DNA of 64,000 nucleotides from WHSW01 sp963777775. Lineage in GTDB: Bacteria > Actinomycetota > Thermoleophilia > Solirubrobacterales > 70-9. The DNA is taken from assembly GCA_963777775.1 (NCBI GenBank), contig CAVZRL010000005.1, positions 310,001 to 374,000 on the forward strand. The letters are read 5' to 3'. The notes under the pieces are model-generated. The model had not been told where the DNA came from. It ran no database searches and was given only the letters and a program-made list of their open reading frames with translations. The position numbers and the translations under genes were made by a program. Position 1 is the first letter of the stretch; every line of letters starts with the position of its first letter. Positions 1-8,601 of the stretch are shown piece by piece.

Positions 1-1055
1 CGCGCTCGGAGTCGAGATCCCCGAGCCGATCTGGGACCTGCGACGGCTGATCTACTGCGGCGAGTGGCTCGAGAGCCACGCCTTGCACGTGTTCATGCTC
101 CACGCGCCCGACTTCCTCGGCTATCAGGGGGCGATCGAGATGGCCCGGGACGGCCACTCCGAGGTGGTCGAACGCGGCCTGCGGATCAAGCGGGCGGGCA
201 ACGACCTGCTGCGCGCGGTCGGCGGCCGGGCGGTGCACCCGATCAACGTCCGCGTCGGCGGCTTCTACCGGGCGCCGACGCGGGCCGAGCTCACCCCGGT
301 CGCCGAAGTGCTGAAGCGGGCGCGCGAGGACCTGCTCGAGACCGTGCGCTGGGCGGGCTCGCTGGAGCTCCCGGAGCGGACGCTGGAGACCGAGCTGGTC
401 GCGCTGCGCAACGGCGGCTCGTACCCGATCGAGCGCGGGCGGCTGGTCTCGACCGCGGGGCTCGACATCGCGCGCGGCCGAGTTCCCCGAGCACGTGGTC
501 GAGGAGCACGTCCCCCACTCGACCGCCCTGCACGCGCGAATCCGCGCTCGCGGCAACTACGTGCTCGGGCCGATCGCGCGCTTCGCCCTCAACCACGACC
601 GGCTCTCGCCGGTGGCCCGCGACGCGGCACGCGAGGCCGGCCTCGAGGGCCCGTCCCGCAACCCGTTCCAGATGATCGTCATCCGCTCGGTGGAGATGCT
701 CTACGCCGCCGACGAGGCGCTGCGGTTGATCGCCGCCTACCAGCCGCCCGACGTGCCGTTCATCGAGCCACAGCCGGCGAACGCCGCCGGCTCGGGCTGG
801 ACCGAGGCGCCACGGGGGATGCTCTGGCACCGCTACGAGGTCGACGCCGATGGGCGGATCCGCGCGGCGACGATCGTCCCGCCGACCTCCCAGAACCAGG
901 CCTCGATCGAGAACGACCTGCGCGGCTTCGTGCAGGCGAACCTCGACCTGCCCGACGACGAGCTTCAGTGGCGGTGCGAGCAGGCGGTGCGCAACTACGA
1001 CCCCTGCATCTCCTGCTCGACCCACTTCCTGCGGCTCGAGATCGACCGCCGGTGA
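1..1055 (+). CDS. NiFe-hydrogenase large (alpha) subunit, 3' part, with internal frameshift
   Basis: This is the C-terminal part of a cytoplasmic-type [NiFe]-hydrogenase large subunit; the 5' end lies outside the window. Reading starts at base 2 with residues typical of group 3-like alpha subunits (ESHALHVFMLHAPDFLGY near codons 28-45). The last codons carry the nickel ligand motif DPCISCSTH, followed by a nine-residue tail of the kind removed by a maturation endopeptidase. The frame changes near base 476: upstream reads GLDIA in one frame, and AEFPEHVVEEH continues in another, consistent with one extra G in a GC run. It overlaps the next gene, a maturation protease, by GTGA, which supports a hydrogenase operon. 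The product would bind Ni-Fe and oxidise or evolve H2. Whether the frameshift is real or a sequencing error cannot be told here. The family call is firm; the subgroup is inference. Confidence 0.85.
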
Positions 1056-3976
1056 GCTGGCCGCCCGCCGGGCGCGTGCTGGTGATCGGGCTCGGGAACC
1101 GGATCCGCGGCGATGACGGCGCCGGTCCGCTGGTCGCCGAGCTGGTCGCCGAGCGCGCCCCCGGGCTCGAGGCGATCGCCTGCGAGCGCGAGCCGACCGA
1201 CCTGCTCACGCTCTGGGACGACGCGGGCTTGGCGTTGCTCGTCGACGCGGTCGCCGGCCCCAACCCCGGCACCTGGCATCGGCTGGAGCTCGGCGACGGC
1301 CCGCTGCCCAGGCGTCCCGGGCCGACCGCCTCCACCCACGTCCTCACGCTCGCCGAGGTGATCGAGCTCGGGCGCGAGCTCGACAGGATGCCTGCGCGGT
1401 TGGTGATCTTCGGGATCGAGGCGGCGAGCTTCGAGACCGGAAGCGAGCTCTCCGCGCCCGTCGCCGACGCGATCGGACCGCTCACCGACGCGGTGCTCGC
1501 CGAGGCCCGGGCGCTGGGCTGAGGCCGAAGCCGGGTTCAGCTCACCGGCGCCGCCTCCGGGCGCCCGCCTCGCAGGAGCATGCCCGAGCCGCTCCTCGAG
1601 CTCGAGGATCAGCCTCGTCGTCTTCAGCACCGTGTCGGGATTGAGGCTGATCGAGTCGATCCCGATCTCGACCAGGTACTCGGCCATGTCGGGGTAGTCG
1701 GAGGGCGCCTGCCCGCAGAGCCCGGAGTGAATCTCGTTTCGCCGGCAGCCCTCGACCGCGAGGCGCAGCATCTCCTTCACCCCCTCGTCGCGCTCGTCGT
1801 AGTCGAAGGCGACGATCTCGCTGTCGCGATCGACCCCCAGGGTGAGCTGGGTGAGGTCGTTGGAGCCGATCGAGAAACCGTCGAAGCGCTCGGCGAAGCT
1901 GTCGATCAGGAGCACGTTGTTGGGGATCTCGCACATCGCGTAGATCTTGAGCCCGTTCTCGCCCCGGGTCAGGCCGAGCTCCGCCATCTTGTCGAGCACC
2001 CGGTCTGCCTCCTCGACGCGGCGCACGAACGGGAGCATCAGGACCACGTTGGTCAGCCCCATCTCCTCGCGCACGCGCTTCATCGCCCGGCACTCGAGCG
2101 CGAAGCCGGCCTCATAGGCGGGGTGCGCGTAGCGCGAGGCGCCGCGGAAACCGAGCATCGGGTTCTCCTCGCGGGGCTCGAAGGCGGCGCCGCCGACGAG
2201 GCTCGCGTACTCGTTGGTCTTGAAGTCCGACATCCGCACCACGACGGGCTTGGGCCAGAACGCCGCCGCGATCGTCCCGATCCCCTCCGAGAGCCGCTCG
2301 ACGAAGAAGCTCTCGCCGTCGGGGTAGCCGCGGATCAGGCGGGCGATTGCCTCCCGGTCGTCGGCGTCGGCGAGCTGCTCGGGATCGACGAGCGCCAGTG
2401 GGTGGGCCTTGATGTACTCGCTGACGATGAACTCCATCCGCGCCAGGCCGACGCCGTCGTTGGGCAGGAACGAGGTCTTGAAGGCGAGGTCCGGGTTGCC
2501 GAGGTTGACCATGATCTCGGTCGCCGGGCGGGCCAGCTCGCCGACCTCGGTGCGGTCGACGTGGAACGGCAGCTCGCCACGGTAGACGCGGCCGGTATCC
2601 CCCTCGACGCAGGAGATCGTGGCCGCCTCGCGGGCGGCAAGGCGCGTGGTCGCATCGCCGGTGCCGACCACGGCCGGGATCCCGAGCTCACGCGCGATGA
2701 TCGCCGCGTGGCAGGTGCGCCCACCGCGGTTGGTGACGATCGCGGCAGCGGTCTTCATCACCGGCTCGTAATCCGGGGTCGTGATGTCGGCGACCAGCAC
2801 CTGACCCGGCTTGAAGTCCGAGAGCTGGGTCAGGTCCTTGATCAGATGGCACTCGCCGACGGCGACCTTCTCGCCGACCGAGCGCCCCTCGACGAGCACC
2901 GTCGGCTCGTCCCCGTTGCCCTCGAGCACATACGTCTCAAGCGAGGTCGCCTTGCGTTGAGAGGCAACCGTCTCCGGTCGCGCCTGGACCAGGTAGAGCT
3001 TGCCGTCGAGCCCGTCCTTGGCCCACTCCATGTCCATCGGGCGCCCGTAGTGGCGTTCGATCGTGATCGCGTAGTCGGCGAGCTCGAGGATGTCCTCATC
3101 GCTGATGCAATAGCGCTCGCGGTCGGCCTTCGGGGTCGGGACGTTGCGGGTCGTGTGCTTGGTCTCGCCCTCGACGTAGACCATCTTCACCGCCTTGTCG
3201 CCGAGCAGCCGCCGCAGCACCGCCCGCGAGCCCTGCTCGAAGGTCGGCTTGTGGACATAGAACTCGTCTGGGTCGACCGTCCCCTGGACGACGTTCTCGC
3301 CCAGCCCGTAGGCGCCGGTGATGAAGACGACGTCGCGGAACCCCGACTCGGTGTCGAGCGAGAAGAAGACGCCGGAGGCCGAGATGTCCGAGCGCACCAT
3401 CTTCATCACCCCGATCGAGAGCGCGACCTTGAAGTGGTCGAAGCCCTGGTCAATCCGGTAGTGGATCGCGCGGTCGGTGAACAGGCTGGCGAAACAGCGG
3501 CGGCACGAATCGAGCAGGCTCTCCGCGCCGTGGATGTTGAGATAGGTCTCCTGCTGGCCGGCAAAGCTCGCGGTCGGGAGGTCCTCGGCCGTGGCCGAGC
3601 TGCGTACAGCGAGGCTCAGATCCTCGCCGTACTCCTCCTCGAGGCGCCGGTAGCCGGCGAGGACCTCGGCCGCGACGTCGTCCGGGAGCCCGGAGCCGTA
3701 GACGATCTCGCGGGCACGCTTCCCGCGGCGCGCCAGGTCGGCGACGTCCTCGGGGTCGAGCCCGTCGAGGGCGGCGCGCAGACCGTCCCAGGCGCCCCCG
3801 GCCTCGAGCGTGTAGCGGTAGGCGTCGGCCGTGGTCGCGAACCCGTTCGGCACCAGGATGCCCTCGCCGGAGAGCTCGCGGTACATCTCGCCCAGGGAGG
3901 CGTTCTTGCCGCCGACCAACGGCACGTCGTCGATCCCGATCTCGTTGAAGAAGCGCACGTACTTGAGCTCACTCAC
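995..3976 (-). CDS. ppsA: Phosphoenolpyruvate synthase
   Basis: It makes PEP from pyruvate, ATP and water, a gluconeogenic step. The start is GTG at 3976 with a GAGGAGG ribosome site 7 bases upstream. Visible in order are the N-terminal ATP-grasp domain (VPLVGGKNASLGEMY near residue 18), the mobile phospho-histidine domain (GGRTCHAAIIARELGIP near residue 418) and the PEP-binding TIM barrel ending in GLCGQAPSDYPDMAEYL and SISLNPD. Homology should stop near residue 795 (about base 1590), where E. coli PpsA ends. The open frame nevertheless runs on about 200 more residues of low-complexity sequence, antisense through the whole hydrogenase protease gene, to base 995. TGA codons in another frame sit at about 1533-1541, so a one-base indel near the 3' end probably hides the true stop. 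Treat about 1535-3976 as the real gene. Confidence 0.9.
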   Translation of the reverse strand: MSELKYVRFFNEIGIDDVPLVGGKNASLGEMYRELSGEGILVPNGFATTADAYRYTLEAGGAWDGLRAALDGLDPEDVADLARRGKRAREIVYGSGLPDDVAAEVLAGYRRLEEEYGEDLSLAVRSSATAEDLPTASFAGQQETYLNIHGAESLLDSCRRCFASLFTDRAIHYRIDQGFDHFKVALSIGVMKMVRSDISASGVFFSLDTESGFRDVVFITGAYGLGENVVQGTVDPDEFYVHKPTFEQGSRAVLRRLLGDKAVKMVYVEGETKHTTRNVPTPKADRERYCISDEDILELADYAITIERHYGRPMDMEWAKDGLDGKLYLVQARPETVASQRKATSLETYVLEGNGDEPTVLVEGRSVGEKVAVGECHLIKDLTQLSDFKPGQVLVADITTPDYEPVMKTAAAIVTNRGGRTCHAAIIARELGIPAVVGTGDATTRLAAREAATISCVEGDTGRVYRGELPFHVDRTEVGELARPATEIMVNLGNPDLAFKTSFLPNDGVGLARMEFIVSEYIKAHPLALVDPEQLADADDREAIARLIRGYPDGESFFVERLSEGIGTIAAAFWPKPVVVRMSDFKTNEYASLVGGAAFEPREENPMLGFRGASRYAHPAYEAGFALECRAMKRVREEMGLTNVVLMLPFVRRVEEADRVLDKMAELGLTRGENGLKIYAMCEIPNNVLLIDSFAERFDGFSIGSNDLTQLTLGVDRDSEIVAFDYDERDEGVKEMLRLAVEGCRRNEIHSGLCGQAPSDYPDMAEYLVEIGIDSISLNPDTVLKTTRLILELEERLGHAPARRAPGGGAGELNPASASAQRPGLGEHRVGERSDRVGDGRGELASGLEARRLDPEDHQPRRHPVELAPELDHLGEREDVGGGGRPGTPGQRAVAELQPMPGAGVGAGDRVDEQRQARVVPEREQVGRLALAGDRLEPGGALGDQLGDQRTGAVIAADPVPEPDHQHAPGGRPAHRRSISSRRKWVEQEMQGS
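1052..1522 (+). CDS. Hydrogenase maturation protease (HycI/HoxW type)
   Basis: A 156-residue protein starting at GTG that overlaps the hydrogenase stop codon (GTGA). The N-terminus reads VLVIGLGNRIRGDDGAGP, the GxGNxxxxDDGxG signature of the endopeptidase family that clips the C-terminal tail of NiFe-hydrogenase large subunits after nickel insertion. The conserved Asp residues that bind nickel can be placed at about residues 18-19 and in LLVDAVAG (residues 64-71). Length fits the family (about 150-170 residues). Translational coupling to the large subunit fits its role. It would act in the cytoplasm on the adjacent gene product. The opposite-strand reading tail of ppsA covers this gene completely, but the protease reading is the better-supported one. 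Confidence 0.88.
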   Translation: MSWPPAGRVLVIGLGNRIRGDDGAGPLVAELVAERAPGLEAIACEREPTDLLTLWDDAGLALLVDAVAGPNPGTWHRLELGDGPLPRRPGPTASTHVLTLAEVIELGRELDRMPARLVIFGIEAASFETGSELSAPVADAIGPLTDAVLAEARALG

Positions 3977-4005
3977 TGGGTGTCCTCCTCAGGCCACGGT
4001 TTTTG

Positions 4006-5439
4006 TCATTTACAGATCCGCCTCAGCTCCGCCACCGAGTCCTCGATCCCCGCGATCAGCAGGTCGAGGTCGCGGACCGCGTCAAAGTCGGCGTTGACGC
4101 AGAAGAAGACCTGGCCGTCGTAGCTGAAGATCGCGAGCCCGACCGCGTGCTCGGCCGCGAGCGGGACCAGCGGCCAGACCGCGAGCATCCGCGAGCCGAA
4201 TGCGTACAGCGACTGCTGCGGGCCCGGCACGTTGGTGATCGTCAGGTTGAAGAGCCGGGTCGCGTAGAGCGAGCGCGCGAGCAGCGAGTGGATCATCGGC
4301 GGCGCGGCGCCGGTCAGGTTGATGATCGCGGTGGTGCCGGTCGCCTGGGTCCCGGACTTGAGCGTCTCCGCCTCGTCCATCTGGCGCGCGTAGCGCAGCC
4401 GGGGATCGGGCTCGCCGACGGGCAGGCGAACGAACAGCGAGGTGATCCGGTTGCCGAGCGCGAGCCGCTCGCCGGCGGTTCGCAGGTTGACCGGGACCAT
4501 CGCCCTCAGGCCGTCAGTCGGCGGCTCCTCGCCCCGCGCCAGCAGCAGCTCGCGCAGGCCCCCCGCGGCGGCCGCGAGGACGACGTCGTTGACCGTCCCG
4601 CCGAGTTCGCGCTTGATCGCCTTCAGCTCGTCGAGCGAGACGCTCGCCACTGCCAACCGGCGCTTCGCACCGATCGGGGTGTTGAGGCTGGAGCCCGGGG
4701 CAGCGATCAGCTCGTCGCGGACCAGGACCTCCGCCATCGCGCGCGATCGCCTCAGCATCTCGCGGGCCCCGTTCCGGGCGCGCTCGGGATGGGCAGCGGT
4801 GGCGACGGTCCCGCGCACCAGGCCGAGGCCTGCCCGCGCGGCGCGCAGTGGCAGCATCAGCAGGCCGGCGCCGGGCAGCGCGGTCCCGTTGCCGTGCTCC
4901 TCGCCCACCGACTCTGCCTGCGGCGAGGCGGCAGCGGGCTGGGTGCCGGGGTCACGCTCGAGGTCGAGGATCGCAAGACCGGCGTCGACTGAGCCGACGC
5001 CGTCGACCATGCAGTGGTGGGTCTTCGAGGCCAACGCCCAGCGCCCGTCCGCGAAGCCGTCGACCAGGACCAGCTCCCAGAGCGGGCGGGTGCGATCGAG
5101 GCGCTCGGAGAAGAACTCCCCCGCCCACTCGAGCAGGTCGGCGTCGGTGCCCCGGCCGGGCAGACGCGCGCGCCGAACATGGCTCGCGAGGTCGAACTCC
5201 GGCGCCGGTTCCCAGTCGGGCCACGAGAGGCCGCCGGTGGTCGGCTCGGAGAGCCGCTGGCGATAGCGCGGCATCCCCTCGAGCCGCTGCTCGAGGTGGG
5301 TTCGCAACCGCCCGAGCGGCGGCGGGCCGCCGGCCCGCGGCTCGAAGATCAGCACCGCCCCGATGTGCATATGGGCACCGAGGTCGGCCTGTTCGAGCTC
5401 GAGGAACGTGGCGTCGAGCGCGCTCAGCTGCTCGGTCAT
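4006..5439 (-). CDS. Wax ester synthase/diacylglycerol acyltransferase (WS/DGAT)
   Basis: A 477-residue acyl-CoA:alcohol/diacylglycerol O-acyltransferase of the actinobacterial storage-lipid family. The N-terminus LSALDATFLELE and the catalytic motif HHCMVDGVG (HHxxxDG, near residue 135) are clear. The C-terminal half has the DUF1298-like segment with NVPGPQ (near residue 400). The ATG at 5439 was chosen because family proteins begin with a short Met-Thr-x-x-Leu lead before DATFLxxE; an upstream in-frame extension exists but shows no conservation. It lies directly behind ppsA on the same strand with a 29-bp gap. The product is expected to be membrane-associated and to make triacylglycerol or wax esters. 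Confidence 0.9.
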   Translation of the reverse strand: MTEQLSALDATFLELEQADLGAHMHIGAVLIFEPRAGGPPPLGRLRTHLEQRLEGMPRYRQRLSEPTTGGLSWPDWEPAPEFDLASHVRRARLPGRGTDADLLEWAGEFFSERLDRTRPLWELVLVDGFADGRWALASKTHHCMVDGVGSVDAGLAILDLERDPGTQPAAASPQAESVGEEHGNGTALPGAGLLMLPLRAARAGLGLVRGTVATAAHPERARNGAREMLRRSRAMAEVLVRDELIAAPGSSLNTPIGAKRRLAVASVSLDELKAIKRELGGTVNDVVLAAAAGGLRELLLARGEEPPTDGLRAMVPVNLRTAGERLALGNRITSLFVRLPVGEPDPRLRYARQMDEAETLKSGTQATGTTAIINLTGAAPPMIHSLLARSLYATRLFNLTITNVPGPQQSLYAFGSRMLAVWPLVPLAAEHAVGLAIFSYDGQVFFCVNADFDAVRDLDLLIAGIEDSVAELRRICK

Positions 5440-5514
5440 CGGTGCGAGCGTACGTCTGCCTCCTCCCCGCTCCATCCGAGCCGACTACGGATTCGCCGCG
5501 ACGCCCGGTGAGCG

Positions 5515-6967
5515 TCAGCCGTCCTCGGCGGCCCGCCGGCCGGCGATCAGGCCGTCCAGCAGCCGCAGGTACTGGACCAGGTGCCGAGGGCCGAGGAAGC
5601 CCTCGATCACCCATTCCCGAGCCGCGGTCCCGATCCGCGCGGCGCGCTCGGGATCGGCGAGCAGCTCGTCGCACGCGCGCCCGAAGGTCGCCAGGTCGCG
5701 GGGGTCGTCGAGCAGGACCCCGGTCACCCCGTCGACGATCTGGTCCTGGATCCCGCCGGCCCGGCTGGCGATCATCGGTCGCGCCTTCCACATCGCCTCG
5801 GCAACGGTGAGCCCGAAACCCTCGGCGAGGCTCTTCTGGACCACCACCTGCGCCCGGCGCTGGATCGCGTTCACGATCGCGGCGTTCTCCTCGACGTCGT
5901 CCATCGGCAGGCAGGCGAGGTGGACACGCTCGCGGATCGTCGACGGCAGCTCCTCGCGCAGTCGGCGCACGTCGGCGAGCACCTCGGCGCCCTCGGGGTC
6001 GTCGGAGACCGCGGCGACGCTGGGGCCCGCGAGCATCAGGTGGGCGGCGTCGTGGTCGGTGTGCTCGGCAAAGCCCCGCAGCACGCCGGTCGGGTCCTTG
6101 AGCCGGTCCCAGCGCGAGACCTGGGCCAGCAGCGGCGCATCGGCGGGGATCAGGTCGTCCTGGTCGATCTCCGCCGCCCGGTCGACCCGGCCCGGAGACC
6201 CGTCGAAGCGCTCGAAGATCCCCACCGCTCCTTCGCGCGCGGGCCCGAGCCCGGCCCGGGCGAGGATTGCCTCCACGGTCTCGGTCGAGAGCTCCTGGTT
6301 CTTGGGCGAGAAGGCGTCGATCGAGGGCGGGACGATCCAGATCCGCTCATCGGCGAGCCCCGCCCAGACGTGCTCGCGGCGCGAGAACACGTAGGCGTGC
6401 GCGGGGGTGACGTAGCCACGCAAGAAGTTCCACGTTTCGCGAGCGGTCTCGTTGGGGAGGTCGAGCCCGACGTGACAGCGCCAGACCACGGTCGTCCCCG
6501 CCTCGACCATCGGCTCGACCAGGCCCGCGGTCTGCGGGTCGTGGCAGAAGACGATGTCGCCGGGGCGGACCAGTCGCGCCAGCTCGTCGGCCGCCCTGGC
6601 CAGGGTCTGCTCGTAGGTCGCGCGCTCGTCCTCGCCGAGCCGCCCCCCGTCGCCGCCCGCCCCGTGCAGACTGGTTGTGGATCCGTTTCGTGACCGCGAA
6701 GAACTCGGGGCCGGCGGTGACCACGGCCCGGCGCGCGTCGACCCCCGCGCCCCGCGTGTAGGCGAGCAGAGACTGCAGCAGCTCCGCCACCCCGCCGCCG
6801 CGCGCGGTCGAGTTGATGTGCCAAACGGCGCGCCCGGCAAAGAGCTCGACTGCGCGGGCGATCCCGGTCTCGATCTCCGCCCACGAATCGCCGATCAAGG
6901 CTCGGAAGCGCTCGGGTCGAAGCGTCGCCACCGGCACCTGGTTGATCCCGCCGGGCGTTGCGTTCAC
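5515..6967 (-). CDS. GT4-family glycosyltransferase, trehalose-synthase-like, frameshifted
   Basis: About 483 residues when the frames are joined. The likely start is GTG at 6967 (VNATPGGINQVPV). The N-terminal part reads VWHINSTARGGGVAELLQSLL, and ends with KRIHN. The sequence then needs a one-base correction at about 6672 to continue as RLHGAGGDGG. The C-terminal Rossmann domain contains the donor-sugar motif EGFGLTVAEAMW and SRAGGIQDQI. The order and motifs match the retaining GT4 enzymes that make trehalose from nucleotide sugar and glucose (TreT type), but the exact substrate is inference. In the sequence as given the protein is split into two incomplete frames by an extra base (plus-strand T within GACTGGTTG). 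It may be a real pseudogene or a base-calling error. Confidence 0.78.
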
Positions 6968-7026
6968 CGCCGGCCACCCTATCCCCGCGTCGCTGCCCGG
7001 GCATCCGGGCTTACTACGCAGGGTGG

Positions 7027-8532
7027 CTATCCGGCCGCCCGCTCGATCTTGCCGCCTGGGAGGCCGATCAGGGCGACCACGAAGGCGACCGCCATCACGC
7101 CGGCCATCACGTAGAAGACCGTTCGCGAGGCGAGCGCGAAGTCGAGCTGGACCGACTCGAAGATCTCCTTCGCCCGCTTGCCGCCATGAGCGGCAAAGCT
7201 CGAGGAGTCGCCGGCGCCGGAATGGGTGAGCGCGTCGGCGACCTGGTCGGCCCGCTGCTTGCCGATTTCCGCCTCCGCCAGCGAGGCCTCGATGTTCGAC
7301 TTGTTCTCGAGGATCAGGATCGTCCCGAGCACCGCGAGGCCGAGACTGGCGCCGAAGTTGCGGACCGTCTGGGTGATCCCGGTCGCCTCGCCGTAGCTCG
7401 TCCTCGGGGCACGGTTGATCGCGTCGGTGTTGGCCGGGCCGAGCACCAGGCCGGCTCCGGCGCCGGCGAGGACGATGAACGGCCACTGGCTGTCGAAGGC
7501 GAGGTCGGGAAGCTGACGCGCCCAGAGCGCGAAACCGATCGCGGCGACGGCGCAGCCGACGACGACCGATGGCCGCGCGCCGCGGCTGTCGAGGATCCTG
7601 CCGCCGACCTGCGAGCTGACAGCGAAGCCGGCGAAGAAGGTGAGCATGTAGAGGCCCGCGTTCGAGGCGTCATAGCCGAGCGAGACCTGGGAGTAGACGC
7701 TGGCGAAGAAGAACAGCGGGATGAACGGGATCATCAGGCAGAAGAGGACGACGTTCTCGATCGCGAAGGCGCGGTCGGTGAAGATCCGGACCTGGATCAG
7801 CGGGTGCTCCTGGCGCAGCTCGAAGGCGACGAAGGCGCCGAGCAGGGCGATTCCGCCGGCGATGCAGGCCCAGGTCGCCGGATCGCCCCAGCCCCAGACG
7901 CTCGACTGCTGCAGGCCGAGGACCGCGAGCCCCATCCCGCCGGCGATCAGGACCGTGCCGCGGTAGTCGATCGGAGCGGGCTGGCGGTTCTCAGCCGGCT
8001 TGGCGATCGCGGTCAGAACCAGGGCGACGATCGCGACCGGGACGTTGACCCAGAAGATCGCCCGCCAGTCGATCTCGGTCAGATAGCCGCCCGCCAGCGG
8101 CCCGATCGAGGTCAGCCCGCCGGTGATCGCAAAGAAGATCGCCATTGCCTTGCCGCGCTCGGAGATCGGGAAGGCGGAGATCACGATCGCCAACGCGGCC
8201 GGGAACATCAGCGCCGCGCCGGCGCCCTGAATGACCCGGAAGACGATCATCCACGCCTCGGCAGCGTCCCCGGTCGGCGTCAACCCACACATCGCCGACG
8301 CGCCCGCAAAGACGACAATGCCGATCACGACCATCCGGCGGTGGCCCGCGATGTCGGCGAGTCTTCCACCGAAGGCGAACAGGGCCGAGAGCGCGAGCAG
8401 GTAGCCGTTGACGATCCACTGCACCCCGGTCTCCGAGAGCGAGAGGTCCTTCTGCAACTCGGGCACGGCGATCGAAACGATCGTCTGGTCGATGAACGTC
8501 ATCGAAACGGCGAAGATCATCGCCGCGAGCAC
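7027..8532 (-). CDS. MFS transporter, DHA2 (EmrB/QacA) drug-exporter family
   Basis: A 501-residue integral membrane protein with about 14 hydrophobic helices. Helix 1 carries the family signature FIDQTIVSIAVPELQ, followed by loop motif A (GGRLADIAGHRR) after helix 2 and an antiporter-like motif region around PAALAIV. The protein would use proton exchange to export small molecules; the substrate cannot be read from sequence. The first available start in frame is GTG at 8532, immediately before helix 1, which leaves a very short N-terminus; ATG 8520 is an alternative. The C-terminus ends with two final helices and a short basic tail. A second DHA2 transporter lies at 22.5 kb. Confidence 0.88.
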   Translation of the reverse strand: MLAAMIFAVSMTFIDQTIVSIAVPELQKDLSLSETGVQWIVNGYLLALSALFAFGGRLADIAGHRRMVVIGIVVFAGASAMCGLTPTGDAAEAWMIVFRVIQGAGAALMFPAALAIVISAFPISERGKAMAIFFAITGGLTSIGPLAGGYLTEIDWRAIFWVNVPVAIVALVLTAIAKPAENRQPAPIDYRGTVLIAGGMGLAVLGLQQSSVWGWGDPATWACIAGGIALLGAFVAFELRQEHPLIQVRIFTDRAFAIENVVLFCLMIPFIPLFFFASVYSQVSLGYDASNAGLYMLTFFAGFAVSSQVGGRILDSRGARPSVVVGCAVAAIGFALWARQLPDLAFDSQWPFIVLAGAGAGLVLGPANTDAINRAPRTSYGEATGITQTVRNFGASLGLAVLGTILILENKSNIEASLAEAEIGKQRADQVADALTHSGAGDSSSFAAHGGKRAKEIFESVQLDFALASRTVFYVMAGVMAVAFVVALIGLPGGKIERAAG

Positions 8533-8601
8533 GAGGCGGCTGTTCGACCCCTCGTTCAGGCCCCGAACCCTAGAGCGGCAGGCGGCGGCTCGGGATCGCG
8601 A

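Noticed and set aside
1580..4123. Long plus-strand open frame (847 codons) opposite ppsA
   Set aside because: Arg/Asp/Leu-rich shadow of the conserved ppsA gene; no domain or start signal.
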